Origin: Rhizobium sp.
GTDB taxonomy: Bacteria > Pseudomonadota > Gammaproteobacteria > Burkholderiales > Thiobacillaceae
Direction of reading: 5' to 3'
DNA: 57,744 bases
NCBI GenBank assembly: GCA_019459285.1
Contig: JAIBEL010000018.1
Location: forward strand, 1-57,744
The position numbers and the translations under genes were made by a program. The notes beneath the pieces were generated by a model. It was not told the origin of the DNA and did no database searches. It saw only the letters and a list, made by a program, of their open reading frames with translations. Shown here one piece after another: positions 48,866-57,394 of the stretch. Positions within the stretch are counted from its first letter, which is position 1. Each line of letters starts with the position of its first letter.

Positions 48866-49360
48866 TTATTTCTTGGTGCGTGCACTTTTCTTGGCAATGA
48901 AGCTTTCCACCGATTCACGGGTAATCGCGCCCACTTGCTGGGCAACCATTTTACCGTCAGGGTTGTACAGATAGGTAGTCGGTAAACCCTGCACCGGCCC
49001 GATCTGGCTGGCCACCTGGGCATTGCCCAGCACGATCGGGTAATCGACCAGCAGTCCGTCAGCGAAATCGGTCACCTGCTTGGCATTGCGATAATCCATG
49101 GCAATGCCGATGACGACGAGGTTGTTTTTCTTGTCCCCGTGCAGCGCGATCAGGTCCGGAATTTCCTCCTGGCAGGGCGGACACCAGGTTGCCCAGAAGT
49201 TCACCAGCACCCACTTGCCCTTGTAGCCATCCAGCGTATGGGTCTTGCCGTCGGTATCGGTCAGCTTGAACCCGCCCGCCTGGGCCCAGGAGGCGAACAG
49301 CGCCAGCAACAGCCCGGCCAGCCATATCGGATAAAATCGACCACTTTGTAACGTCTGCAT
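48866..49360 (-). CDS. TlpA-like periplasmic thiol-disulfide protein
   Basis: From the ATG at 49360 the protein is 164 residues, with a signal sequence (SWAQA-GG, about residue 28) and a TlpA/ResA domain: NFWATWCPPCQEEIPDL with C60 and C63, and QGLPTTYLYNPDG with the cis-proline. It likely reduces disulfides in the periplasm, for example in cytochrome c maturation. A second ATG at 49372 adds four residues and would start two bases from the divergent lyase gene. No Shine-Dalgarno sequence is clear for either. Confidence 0.88.
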   Translation of the reverse strand: MQTLQSGRFYPIWLAGLLLALFASWAQAGGFKLTDTDGKTHTLDGYKGKWVLVNFWATWCPPCQEEIPDLIALHGDKKNNLVVIGIAMDYRNAKQVTDFADGLLVDYPIVLGNAQVASQIGPVQGLPTTYLYNPDGKMVAQQVGAITRESVESFIAKKSARTKK

Positions 49361-49373
49361 TGGTTTTACCATC

Positions 49374-50789
49374 ATGAATGAATTCGCCACGAATAAATTT
49401 CGCACTGAGAAAGACTCGCTGGGCGAAGTCCAGGTTCCCGTGGATGCCTGGTACGGCGCACAAACCGCGCGCGCCGTCGCCAATTTTCCCATTTCCGGAC
49501 GCCGGCCGGATAAGGATTTCGTACTAGCCCATGTGCGAATCAAGCTCGCCGCCGCCCACGCCAACTGCCAGCCGGGCTGGCTGTCCGAGCAAAAGCGCGA
49601 CGCCATCGCCGCCGCCTGCGAGAAAATCCTCGCGGGCGAATTCGACGACCAGTTCGTGGTCGACCGCTTCCAGGCCGGCGCCGGCACCAGCCACAACATG
49701 AACAGCAACGAGGTCATCGCCAATCTCGCCAACGTCGCGCTGGGCGGCGAAAAAGGCAGCTACAAGCCGGTCAACCCCAACGACGACGTCAATATGGGGC
49801 AGTCGACCAACGACACCATCCCCACCGCGATCCGTCTGGCCGTGCTGGCCAAGCTGCCGCGCCTGACCGCGGCGGTGCACGCCATGGTTGCGGAATTCAG
49901 CCGCCTGGCCGAACGCGAGAAGGACACCGTAAAGTCGGGGCGTACCCACCTGCAGGACGCGGTGCCGACTACACTGGGCCTGGAATTCGCGGGCTACGCA
50001 TGGACGCTCTCGCGTTGCGCATCGGCTCTCGACGCGATACGCCCGGCACTGTGCGAGATCGGTCGCGGCGGCTCCGCCGCCGGCACCGGCCTCAACACTT
50101 CGCCCGATTACCCGGCGCGCGTCGCCGCCGAACTGGCGAAACACACCGGCGAGCCGATCCGCGTCGGCCAGCTGGTCGCGCAGATGCAGTCGATGAACGA
50201 CCTCGCGCGGCTGTCGGGCGAGATCCGCAACCTCGCGCTTGAACTCACCCGCATCTCCAACGACCTGCGCCTGCTCGCCTCCGGTCCACGCACCGGCCTC
50301 GGCGAAATCCAGTTGCCGCCGGTGCAGCCGGGCTCCAGCATCATGCCGGGCAAGGTCAACCCGGTGATGTTCGAGATGCTGAACCAGGTGTGCTTCCAGG
50401 TGCTGGGGCAGGACGCCGCCGTCTCCTACATGGTGCAGGCCGGACAGATGGAACTCAACGTGATGATGCCGGCCTTGGGCAGCGCGCTGTTCGACGCCAT
50501 GGACTGGCTGACCAACGCGATGAACGCCGCCACCGAGAAAAATCTCAAGGGCATCATCGTCAACCGCGAACGCTGCGCCTTCTTTATCCACCAGAGCGTC
50601 GCGCTCGCCACCCTGCTCAACACGCAGATCGGCTACAACCGGGCTGCCGAAGTCGCCAAGGAATCGGAGAAGTCAGGTAGACCGGTGCGCGACATCGTCG
50701 CCGAGCGCGGGCTGATGAACGCCGCCGACTTCGATGCACTGGTGCTGCAGGCGGCGCACGGAGTGGGCAGCGGCGGTGGCGGCGGCTGA
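49374..50789 (+). CDS. aspA: Aspartase/fumarase-family lyase, probably aspartate ammonia-lyase
   Basis: The 471-residue protein is a class II fumarase/aspartase superfamily member. It has FRTEKDSLGEVQVPVDAWYGAQT at the start, NPNDDVNMGQSTNDTIPTA, GRTHLQDAVPTTLG and the signature GSSIMPGKVNPVMFEMLNQV. The run after the signature (NQVCFQVLGQD, AGQMELNVMMP) resembles aspartases more than FumC, while GKVNP occurs in both. It would interconvert aspartate and fumarate, or fumarate and malate if it is FumC. The C-terminus is an unusual glycine run (GSGGGGG). Its start codon is 13 bases from that of the divergent TlpA-like gene. Confidence 0.85.
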   Translation: MNEFATNKFRTEKDSLGEVQVPVDAWYGAQTARAVANFPISGRRPDKDFVLAHVRIKLAAAHANCQPGWLSEQKRDAIAAACEKILAGEFDDQFVVDRFQAGAGTSHNMNSNEVIANLANVALGGEKGSYKPVNPNDDVNMGQSTNDTIPTAIRLAVLAKLPRLTAAVHAMVAEFSRLAEREKDTVKSGRTHLQDAVPTTLGLEFAGYAWTLSRCASALDAIRPALCEIGRGGSAAGTGLNTSPDYPARVAAELAKHTGEPIRVGQLVAQMQSMNDLARLSGEIRNLALELTRISNDLRLLASGPRTGLGEIQLPPVQPGSSIMPGKVNPVMFEMLNQVCFQVLGQDAAVSYMVQAGQMELNVMMPALGSALFDAMDWLTNAMNAATEKNLKGIIVNRERCAFFIHQSVALATLLNTQIGYNRAAEVAKESEKSGRPVRDIVAERGLMNAADFDALVLQAAHGVGSGGGGG

Positions 50790-50837
50790 TGCCGCACTGA
50801 TGCGATAATCACGCCCTTTAGTCGACACCTGCACATC

Positions 50838-51746
50838 ATGGCCATCCAGTGGTTCCCCGGTCACATGACCACCGCGCGCAAGAAGGCTGCGGAGACGATG
50901 GCGCAGATCGACGTGGTGGTCGAGGTGCTCGACGCGCGCCTGCCGGAGGCCGGCAGCAACCCGATGATTCACGAGTTGCGTGCGCATCGCCAGCGGGCCT
51001 GCCTCAAGCTGTTGAACAAGGCCGATCTGGCCGACCCGGAGGCGACACGTGCCTGGCTGGAGTATTTCAACAGACAGCCGAACGTGCTCGCGGCAGCGAT
51101 CTCAGCCAAGAAAGCCAGCGATGTCGCGAAGCTCGCCGGGCTGGCGCAGAAGCTGGCGCCGCACCGCGACGACACCTTCAAGCCTTTGCGGCTGATGATC
51201 ATGGGCATCCCCAACGTTGGCAAATCCACGTTGATGAACACCTGGGTCAAGCGCAAGGTGGCCGCGGTGGGCGACGAGCCGGCGGTGACCAAGTCACAGC
51301 AGCGCATCAACCTCTCGCCGCGCCTGATCCTGGTCGACACGCCGGGGATGACCTGGCCGAAGATCGAGCACGATGCCGACGGCTTCATGCTGGCGGCCAG
51401 CCACGCCATCGGCCGCAATGCGGTGATCGACGAGGAAGTGGCGGTGTTTCTGGCGGGGATTCTGCTCGAACGCTATCCGGCCCTGCTGAAGGCGCGCTAC
51501 GGCTTCGCGATGGAGGGGCTCGACGCGACGGGGGTGCTGGAGGCCGTAGCGAAAAAACGCGGTTGCCTTCTGAAGGGGCGCAGCGGCGAACTCGATCTGG
51601 AAAAGGCCGCGATGATCCTGCTGACCGACTACCGCAGCGGCACGCTTGGCCGCATCAGCCTGGAGACGCCAGCGTCACGCCAGGCGATGCTGACGGCGGC
51701 CAAACGCCAGAAAGTCGCGGACTCCCCCCCCGATACTGCTGCGTAA
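50838..51746 (+). CDS. ylqF: YlqF/RbgA-type ribosome biogenesis GTPase
   Basis: The 302-residue protein has the circularly permuted GTPase order: the G4 motif LLNKADL comes first, then G1 [14 protein letters not shown], then G3 DTPGMTWPK. The N-terminus MAIQWFPGHMTTARKKAAE is typical of YlqF/RbgA. It helps late assembly of the 50S subunit. Its stop is adjacent to the stop of the converging pgl gene with no base between. Confidence 0.94.
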   Translation: MAIQWFPGHMTTARKKAAETMAQIDVVVEVLDARLPEAGSNPMIHELRAHRQRACLKLLNKADLADPEATRAWLEYFNRQPNVLAAAISAKKASDVAKLAGLAQKLAPHRDDTFKPLRLMIMGIPNVGKSTLMNTWVKRKVAAVGDEPAVTKSQQRINLSPRLILVDTPGMTWPKIEHDADGFMLAASHAIGRNAVIDEEVAVFLAGILLERYPALLKARYGFAMEGLDATGVLEAVAKKRGCLLKGRSGELDLEKAAMILLTDYRSGTLGRISLETPASRQAMLTAAKRQKVADSPPDTAA

Positions 51747-52442
51747 TCAATCGTCTGCCGGCCAGGCCAGTGCATCGACCCAGCAAACGGTCTGCTGCCG
51801 GCCATGCACGGTGGCCACCGGCAGCGCTTCGCCTGCCGCCCACCGCCTCAGTGCATGCCGCTTGCCTGACCCTGTAATCACGAACCACACGCGCCGACTG
51901 CGATTCAACCGTGCGGCAGAGAGGCTCACCCGCTCGGGCGGCGGTTTCGGCGCATCATGCACCGCCAGCACATCGGCGCGTTCTGACGCGGTTCCCCAGT
52001 CATGGCCGGGAAACAGGCTGGCAGTGTGGCCGTCTTCTCCCATGCCGAGCAGCACCACATCGAAATCGCCCACGCCCTTCAGCCAGTCGGCATAGAGGGA
52101 AACGGCCTCGGGAGCGCCGCGCTCGGCCGGGATCGGACGGCGGTTTGACGGTGGAATGCGTGACGCGGCAAGCCAGGCTGTTTCAACCATCACGCTGTTG
52201 CGCTCGGGATGATCCAGGGGCAGGCAGCGCTCGTCGCCGTACCACACCTGCCATTGCGCATTGCCGACGTGTCGATCCGCCAGCGCACGATACAGGGCAA
52301 GCGGCGTGCTGCCGCCCGCCAGCACCAGGTGAAAGACCCCGCGCGCGGCAATGGCCGCCTCGGCTTCGGCGCATAGCGCGTCGGCCAGCGCGACCACCAG
52401 GCCGTCGACATCATCGAATACCCGCCATTCAGGCAGCGTCAT
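51747..52442 (-). CDS. pgl: 6-phosphogluconolactonase
   Basis: The 231-residue protein matches the DevB type: FHLVLAGGSTPLALYRALAD, WYGDERCLPLDHPERNSVM and LLGMGEDGHTASLFPGH. It hydrolyses 6-phosphogluconolactone in the oxidative pentose phosphate pathway. Its ATG overlaps the zwf stop by four bases, and it is the last gene of gnd-zwf-pgl. Confidence 0.94.
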   Translation of the reverse strand: MTLPEWRVFDDVDGLVVALADALCAEAEAAIAARGVFHLVLAGGSTPLALYRALADRHVGNAQWQVWYGDERCLPLDHPERNSVMVETAWLAASRIPPSNRRPIPAERGAPEAVSLYADWLKGVGDFDVVLLGMGEDGHTASLFPGHDWGTASERADVLAVHDAPKPPPERVSLSAARLNRSRRVWFVITGSGKRHALRRWAAGEALPVATVHGRQQTVCWVDALAWPADD

Positions 52443-53929
52443 AGCTCGTTGCGCCAGGTCTGGTCATCGCTGTCGAACAGCCGGTTCGCCTCGGCCGGCC
52501 CCCAGGAGCCGGCGGGATAGGTCGGGATGAATTCGCGCTCCACCGTCCAGTTCTGGAGGATGGGATCGACCACCCGCCACGCCCACTCGACTTCGTCGAA
52601 ACGAATGAACAGCGAGCGGTCGCCCTCGATGACGTCGAGCAGCAGGGTCTCGTAGGCATCGAGTGTCTGTTCGTCGGTCTTGAGGAAACTTGCGTTCATC
52701 TGCATCACGCGCGTGTCCATGTCGAGGCCCGGCTGCTTGACGTGGATCTCCATGCGCATCGACTCCTCGGGCTGGATCGACAACAGCACCCAGTTCGGCG
52801 CGACCGATTCCAGGGGCGTTTCGCGGAACAATTGTTGCGGCGGGTGGCGGAAACGGATCGCGATCATCGAAGTCTGCTTCGCCAGCCGCTTTCCGGTGCG
52901 CAGATAGAAGGGCACGCCGCGCCAGCGCCAGTTGTCGATGTAGAACTTGGCGGCCACAAAGGTTTCGGTAATCGAGTTGGACTCGACACCCGCTTCCTGC
53001 TGATAGCCCATGGCCGGCTGGCCGTCGATGTTGCCACGCGCATATTGCGCCCGCACCGCGTGGGCATGGACCGCGCGCTTGGCGATCGGCCGGATCGAAC
53101 GCAGCACCTTGACCTTCTCGTCGCGCAACGCATCGGCCTCGAGCGCGGGCGGCGGCTCCATCGCAACGACGGTGAGCAGCTGCATCAGGTGGTTCTGCAG
53201 CATGTCGCGCAGCGCCCCCGCACGGTCGTAGTAGTCGGCGCGTTGCTCGATGCCGATCGACTCGGCCACCGTGATCTGCACGTGGTCGATGAAATTGCGG
53301 TTCCACAGCGGCTCGATCAGCGTATTGGCGAAGCGGAAGACCAGCAGGTTCTGCACCGTCTCCTTGCCGAGGAAATGATCGATGCGGTAGACCTGTTCCT
53401 CGTCGAAATGCTGGTGCAGCAGGCGGTTCAGCATCTGTGCCGATTCGAGATCCTCGCCGAAGGGCTTCTCGATCACCACCCGGTTCATCCCCCGTGGCTT
53501 GTTGAGCCCGACGGCTTCGAGGTTCTGGATCACAGCACCGAACTCGGCGGGCTTGATCGCCAGATAGAACACCGTACTCGAACAGGCCGACTCCGGCGGC
53601 AAACGATCCGCCAGCGCACGGAAGGACTCGACATCGTTGAGATCGCCCTTGTGATAGGCGAAGCGCGCAAGAAAGCGCTCGAATACCGGCGTATCGAGCG
53701 AGCCCTTGATCTTGTCCTTGAGGACTTCACGCATGTATTCGCGCCAGTTTTCCGTCGTCCAGTCGCGCCGCGAAAAGGCGATGATGGTGAGCGACTCGGC
53801 CAGCCGCGCCGCTGCCTCGAGGTGATACAGCGCGGGCAGCAGCTTGTTCGATGCGAGGTTGCCGGTCGCGCCGAAGATGACGAACGAACACGGCAGGTTG
53901 TCCAGACTCGCGTTATGGGCGAGGTTCAT
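52439..53929 (-). CDS. zwf: Glucose-6-phosphate 1-dehydrogenase
   Basis: The 496-residue protein has the coenzyme motif FGATGNLASNKLLPALYHL and the substrate-binding active site RIDHFLGKETVQNLLVFRFAN. It oxidises glucose 6-phosphate with NADP. It starts one base after gnd ends and overlaps pgl, so all three oxidative pentose phosphate enzymes form one operon. Confidence 0.97.
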   Translation of the reverse strand: MNLAHNASLDNLPCSFVIFGATGNLASNKLLPALYHLEAAARLAESLTIIAFSRRDWTTENWREYMREVLKDKIKGSLDTPVFERFLARFAYHKGDLNDVESFRALADRLPPESACSSTVFYLAIKPAEFGAVIQNLEAVGLNKPRGMNRVVIEKPFGEDLESAQMLNRLLHQHFDEEQVYRIDHFLGKETVQNLLVFRFANTLIEPLWNRNFIDHVQITVAESIGIEQRADYYDRAGALRDMLQNHLMQLLTVVAMEPPPALEADALRDEKVKVLRSIRPIAKRAVHAHAVRAQYARGNIDGQPAMGYQQEAGVESNSITETFVAAKFYIDNWRWRGVPFYLRTGKRLAKQTSMIAIRFRHPPQQLFRETPLESVAPNWVLLSIQPEESMRMEIHVKQPGLDMDTRVMQMNASFLKTDEQTLDAYETLLLDVIEGDRSLFIRFDEVEWAWRVVDPILQNWTVEREFIPTYPAGSWGPAEANRLFDSDDQTWRNEL

Positions 53930-53930
53930 C

Positions 53931-54839
53931 TCAGCCTTCCTTCACTGCATGACCGCCGAAGCCCTGGCGCATTTTCGCCAGCATTTTACTGGCGTAGTCA
54001 CTCTTGCCCTGGCTCGCGAAGCGCATCATCAGAGACAGCGACATGACTGGCGCGGGCACGCCCAGTTCGATCGCTTCAAGCGCAGTCCAGCGGCCCTCTC
54101 CAGAGTCGCCGACATAAGGCAGAATGCTTTCCAGCGTTTGATCCTGCGCCAGAAAATCCGCCGACAGATCAAGCAGCCACGACTGCACAACGCTGCCGTG
54201 GCGCCACAACTCGGCGATATCGCCGAGATTCAGATCAAATCCCGGCTTGTTCTTCATCAGCGCAAAACCTTCGGCCAGCGCCTGCATCATGCCGTACTCG
54301 ATGCCGTTATGAACCATCTTGACGAAATGCCCCGAGCCGACCATTCCGCAATGCAGCCAGCCCCGGTCCGGGGCGGGGGCGAGTTTTTCCATGTACGGCT
54401 TGAGCCGGGTCGCGGCCCCTTCGCTCGCGCCGAACATCAGGCAGTAGCCATTCTCCAGCCCCCAGACGCCCCCCGAAACCCCGACATCGGAGAACTCGAT
54501 CTGGCGTTCGGCCAGCCAGGCCGTGCGACGCTGCACGTCCTTGTAGAAGGAGTTACCCCCGTCCACCACCAGATCACCCGGCGCCAGCATGGGCCCGAGG
54601 GCATGCAGCGTCGCTTCCGTTGCGTCACCGGCAGGCAGCATCAGCCACACGATGCGCGGCGTGGCGAGCGCATCGACCATCGCTTGCAAACTATCACAGG
54701 CGTGATGACCCGTTTCTTCAGCCAGGCTTTTCGTCACATCGAAACTACGATTGAAAAGCGCAATCTGCGTGCCCTGGCGCGCCAGCCGCCGCGCCATGTT
54801 GCCGCCCATGCGCCCCAATCCGACAATACCAAATTCCAT
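53931..54839 (-). CDS. gnd: 6-phosphogluconate dehydrogenase, decarboxylating (short type)
   Basis: From the ATG at 54839 (GAAGGAGTCAAGC before it) the protein is 302 residues, the short GndA-like form rather than the form of about 470 residues. The N-terminus has the Rossmann motif GIVGLGRMGGNMARRL. DVGVSGGVWGLENGY and GSGHFVKMVHNGIEYGMMQ hold the catalytic lysine. Short forms often use NAD. It is the first gene of the operon. Confidence 0.95.
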   Translation of the reverse strand: MEFGIVGLGRMGGNMARRLARQGTQIALFNRSFDVTKSLAEETGHHACDSLQAMVDALATPRIVWLMLPAGDATEATLHALGPMLAPGDLVVDGGNSFYKDVQRRTAWLAERQIEFSDVGVSGGVWGLENGYCLMFGASEGAATRLKPYMEKLAPAPDRGWLHCGMVGSGHFVKMVHNGIEYGMMQALAEGFALMKNKPGFDLNLGDIAELWRHGSVVQSWLLDLSADFLAQDQTLESILPYVGDSGEGRWTALEAIELGVPAPVMSLSLMMRFASQGKSDYASKMLAKMRQGFGGHAVKEG

Positions 54840-54966
54840 GCTTGACTCCTTCAAGGTAAATGTCTGCATGGCGCAGCAATCATGCCAGCAGTGAATTCAT
54901 GATAGAACGCGAAGCGGGCGGGAGAATTGCAAAGGCGTGCCCTCTATCGGTGCCCGATGCACTCAA

Positions 54967-55602
54967 TCAGGCCAGCAAACCCGGAAAAAGTTTACCCAGA
55001 CCACTCGCGATCATCTCGACCGAGATCGCCGCGATGATCAGACCCATCAAACGCGTCACGACGTGAATTCCGGTTTTTCCCAACCGCCGTGAAATCACGG
55101 GCGCAGCACGAAACGCCAACCATACCGACAACGCGACGAGCGCCACCGGAATCAGCAGGGCAGCCTGGTGCAGCATCTCGCCCTTGGCAGCAGAAGCCGC
55201 CACGATCACATGGGTGATCGCCCCGGGGCCTGCCAAAAGCGGGATTCCGAGCGGCACCACGCCGACGGCATCCTTCTCCTCCGCCTCTGTCGCCTCGTCC
55301 TGGGTCTGCCGCTGCGGGCTGACGCGCGCCTGTACCATCGACAATGCCAGCAATAGCAGCAGCAAACCGCCCGCCACCGAGAAAGCCGCCAGGCGAACGC
55401 CGAAAAACATGAGCAAAGGCTCGCCCACAAGGGTGAACAGGGTCAGCACCCCCAGGACCGTCAGTGCGGCAATCCGGGCTGCAGCGTGACTCTGCGCAAG
55501 CGTGTAGCCATGGGTCGCCATGAGGAAAATCGGGATGACACCGACCGGGTCGACAATGGCAAACAGCGCGAGCGCTGCCTTGACGAGTGCGAGTAAGTCC
55601 AT
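54967..55602 (-). CDS. MarC family integral membrane protein
   Basis: From the ATG at 55602 the protein is 211 residues with six hydrophobic segments. IVDPVGVIPIFL near the N-terminus and VPLGIPLLAGPGAITHVIV in the middle are the two internally related family blocks. A charged loop (about residues 93-110) separates the halves. MarC/UPF0056 proteins are of unknown transport function. It stands between trmB and gnd with short gaps. Confidence 0.9.
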   Translation of the reverse strand: MDLLALVKAALALFAIVDPVGVIPIFLMATHGYTLAQSHAAARIAALTVLGVLTLFTLVGEPLLMFFGVRLAAFSVAGGLLLLLLALSMVQARVSPQRQTQDEATEAEEKDAVGVVPLGIPLLAGPGAITHVIVAASAAKGEMLHQAALLIPVALVALSVWLAFRAAPVISRRLGKTGIHVVTRLMGLIIAAISVEMIASGLGKLFPGLLA

Positions 55603-55636
55603 GGCCGGCATCATAGCCGCACGGCACCGCAATCCT

Positions 55637-56320
55637 CTATGGGCGGCAAAAAACCAGGTCCCATACCCCGTGTCCGAGACGAATGCCGCGTTGCTCGAAT
55701 TTGGTCAGCGGTCGGGTGTCTGGGCGCGGGGCGTAATCAGCAACAGAATTTTGCAGCAGCGGCTCGGCTCTGAGCACAGCAAGCATCTGCTCGGCGTAAT
55801 CCTGCCAGTCGGTGGCCAGATGGATATACCCGCCGGGCTGGATACGGCTCGCCAGCAATTGCACCAGTGGTGGCTGGATCAGGCGGCGCTTGTGGTGGCG
55901 TTTTTTATGCCATGGGTCCGGAAAAAAAATGTGGATACCGGTCAGGCTGGCCGGCGCCAGCATGTTGTTCAGCACTTCGACGGCATCGTGCTGGATGACG
56001 CGCACATTGCCAAGGCCACGCTCGCCCATTTGTTTCAGCAGTGCGCCGACGCCGGGGGTATGGACTTCGACGCCGAGATAGTCATTTTCGGGATGGGCGG
56101 CGGCAATCTCAGCCAGACCTTCACCCATTCCGAAGCCGATTTCCAGAATGCGGGGAGCCGACCTGCCGAACACGACGTCGAGATCGAGCACACCAGGCTG
56201 GTAAGGCAGCATGAACCGCGGTCCGATCTCGGCCAATGCGCGCGCCTGGCCGGAGCCGACGCGCCCGGCGCGCAGCACATAGGAACGGATGCGCGGATGC
56301 GCGCCGGTATCGACCGTCAT
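55637..56320 (-). CDS. trmB: tRNA (guanine-N7-)-methyltransferase
   Basis: The 227-residue protein has the TrmB features: [37 protein letters not shown] for SAM, and [20 protein letters not shown], the tRNA-binding block. It methylates G46 of tRNA. It starts two bases after thiG. Confidence 0.95.
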   Translation of the reverse strand: MTVDTGAHPRIRSYVLRAGRVGSGQARALAEIGPRFMLPYQPGVLDLDVVFGRSAPRILEIGFGMGEGLAEIAAAHPENDYLGVEVHTPGVGALLKQMGERGLGNVRVIQHDAVEVLNNMLAPASLTGIHIFFPDPWHKKRHHKRRLIQPPLVQLLASRIQPGGYIHLATDWQDYAEQMLAVLRAEPLLQNSVADYAPRPDTRPLTKFEQRGIRLGHGVWDLVFCRP

Positions 56321-56322
56321 GC

Positions 56323-57126
56323 TTATTTGCTGCCCACGCCTTTATTTCCGGTAATGAGACCGCTGGTCGGGGAACTCGGGGTGGCCTGGTAGACTTTCTT
56401 CGGCATGCGACCTGCCAGGAAAGCCTCGCGCCCGGATTCCACGGCCTTCTTCATCGCCGAGGCCATCAGCACCGGATTGCCCGCACCGGCGATCGCGGTG
56501 TTCATCAGCACGGCGTCGCAGCCGAGCTCCATCGCGAGGGTGGCATCGCTGGCTGTGCCCACGCCGGCGTCGACGATCACCGGCACCGACAAGCGGTCGA
56601 TGATGATCTGCAGGTTCCACGGATTGAGAATCCCCATGCCCGAGCCGATCAGGCTGGCGAGCGGCATCACCGCGACGCAGCCGATGTCCTCCAGTTGCCT
56701 GGCGGCGATTGGGTCGTCCGAGGTGTAGACCATCACCTGGAAGCCCTCCTTCACCAGCACCTCGGCGGCCTTGATCGTTTCAGCCACGTTGGGATAGAGC
56801 GATTCGGCATCACCCAGCACTTCGAGCTTGACCAGGCTGTGGCCGTCCAGCAGTTCGCGCGCCAGGCGCAAGGTGCGGATCGCGTCGTCCGCCGTGTAGC
56901 AGCCGGCGGTGTTGGGCAGGTAGGTATATTTTGACGGCGGCAGTGCGTCCAGCAGGCTGGGCTGGCTGGCATCCTGGCCGATGTTGGTGCGACGGATCGC
57001 GACGGTGACGATCTGCGCGCCCGAGGCCTCGACCGCGAGACGCGTCTGTTCGAAATCCTTGTATTTTCCGGTGCCGACCAGCAGGCGGGAGGCATAGGAT
57101 TGTCCGGCAATGACGAGAGGTTCCAT
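56323..57126 (-). CDS. thiG: Thiazole synthase ThiG
   Basis: From the ATG at 57126 the protein is 267 residues: [44 protein letters not shown] and [20 protein letters not shown] are typical. It joins deoxyxylulose phosphate, dehydroglycine and ThiS-carried sulfur to form the thiazole of thiamine. A longer frame to 57297 passes through the repeats and part of thiS and is rejected. There is no Shine-Dalgarno sequence; C-rich heptads run up to the ATG. Confidence 0.96.
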   Translation of the reverse strand: MEPLVIAGQSYASRLLVGTGKYKDFEQTRLAVEASGAQIVTVAIRRTNIGQDASQPSLLDALPPSKYTYLPNTAGCYTADDAIRTLRLARELLDGHSLVKLEVLGDAESLYPNVAETIKAAEVLVKEGFQVMVYTSDDPIAARQLEDIGCVAVMPLASLIGSGMGILNPWNLQIIIDRLSVPVIVDAGVGTASDATLAMELGCDAVLMNTAIAGAGNPVLMASAMKKAVESGREAFLAGRMPKKVYQATPSSPTSGLITGNKGVGSK

Positions 57127-57130
57127 GGTG

Positions 57131-57174
57131 GGTAAGCGGTGAGGGTGAGTGGTGAGTGGTGAGTGGTGAGTGGT
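57131..57174 (-). repeat. Tandem heptanucleotide repeat before thiG
   Basis: Four exact copies of GGTGAGT (plus strand) run from 57144 to 57171, with a partial fifth and degenerate units toward thiG. In the thiG mRNA they read ACCACTC repeated, then ACCCTC, ACCGCTT and ACCCACC before the ATG. The unit is the same as in the element before the dedA gene. There is no complementary G-rich arm here. Confidence 0.9.
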
Positions 57175-57190
57175 GCCGTGCCGGCTGCGC

Positions 57191-57394
57191 TCAACCGCCG
57201 CCGACCGCGACGACGATTTCCAGGCGATCGCCGCTGAGGAGCCAGGTATCGACATGCTGGCTGCGCGGGACGATCTCGCCGTTTTTTTCGATGGCAATGC
57301 GTTTTCCCACCAGGTCCAGTGACTCGACCAGCTGGCTCAGGGTAAGCGGGGCGGGAAAGCTGCGGGATTCGCCGTTGATGAGCAGGTCAATCAC
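57191..57394 (-). CDS. thiS: Sulfur carrier protein ThiS
   Basis: The 67-residue protein starts at GTG and has the ubiquitin-like fold of Thi[21 protein letters not shown], then [16 protein letters not shown], and the essential C-terminal diglycine (VAVGGG). It carries the thiocarboxylate sulfur to ThiG, encoded 64 bases downstream with the repeat in between. No TPP riboswitch is found upstream. Confidence 0.93.
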   Translation of the reverse strand: MIDLLINGESRSFPAPLTLSQLVESLDLVGKRIAIEKNGEIVPRSQHVDTWLLSGDRLEIVVAVGGG

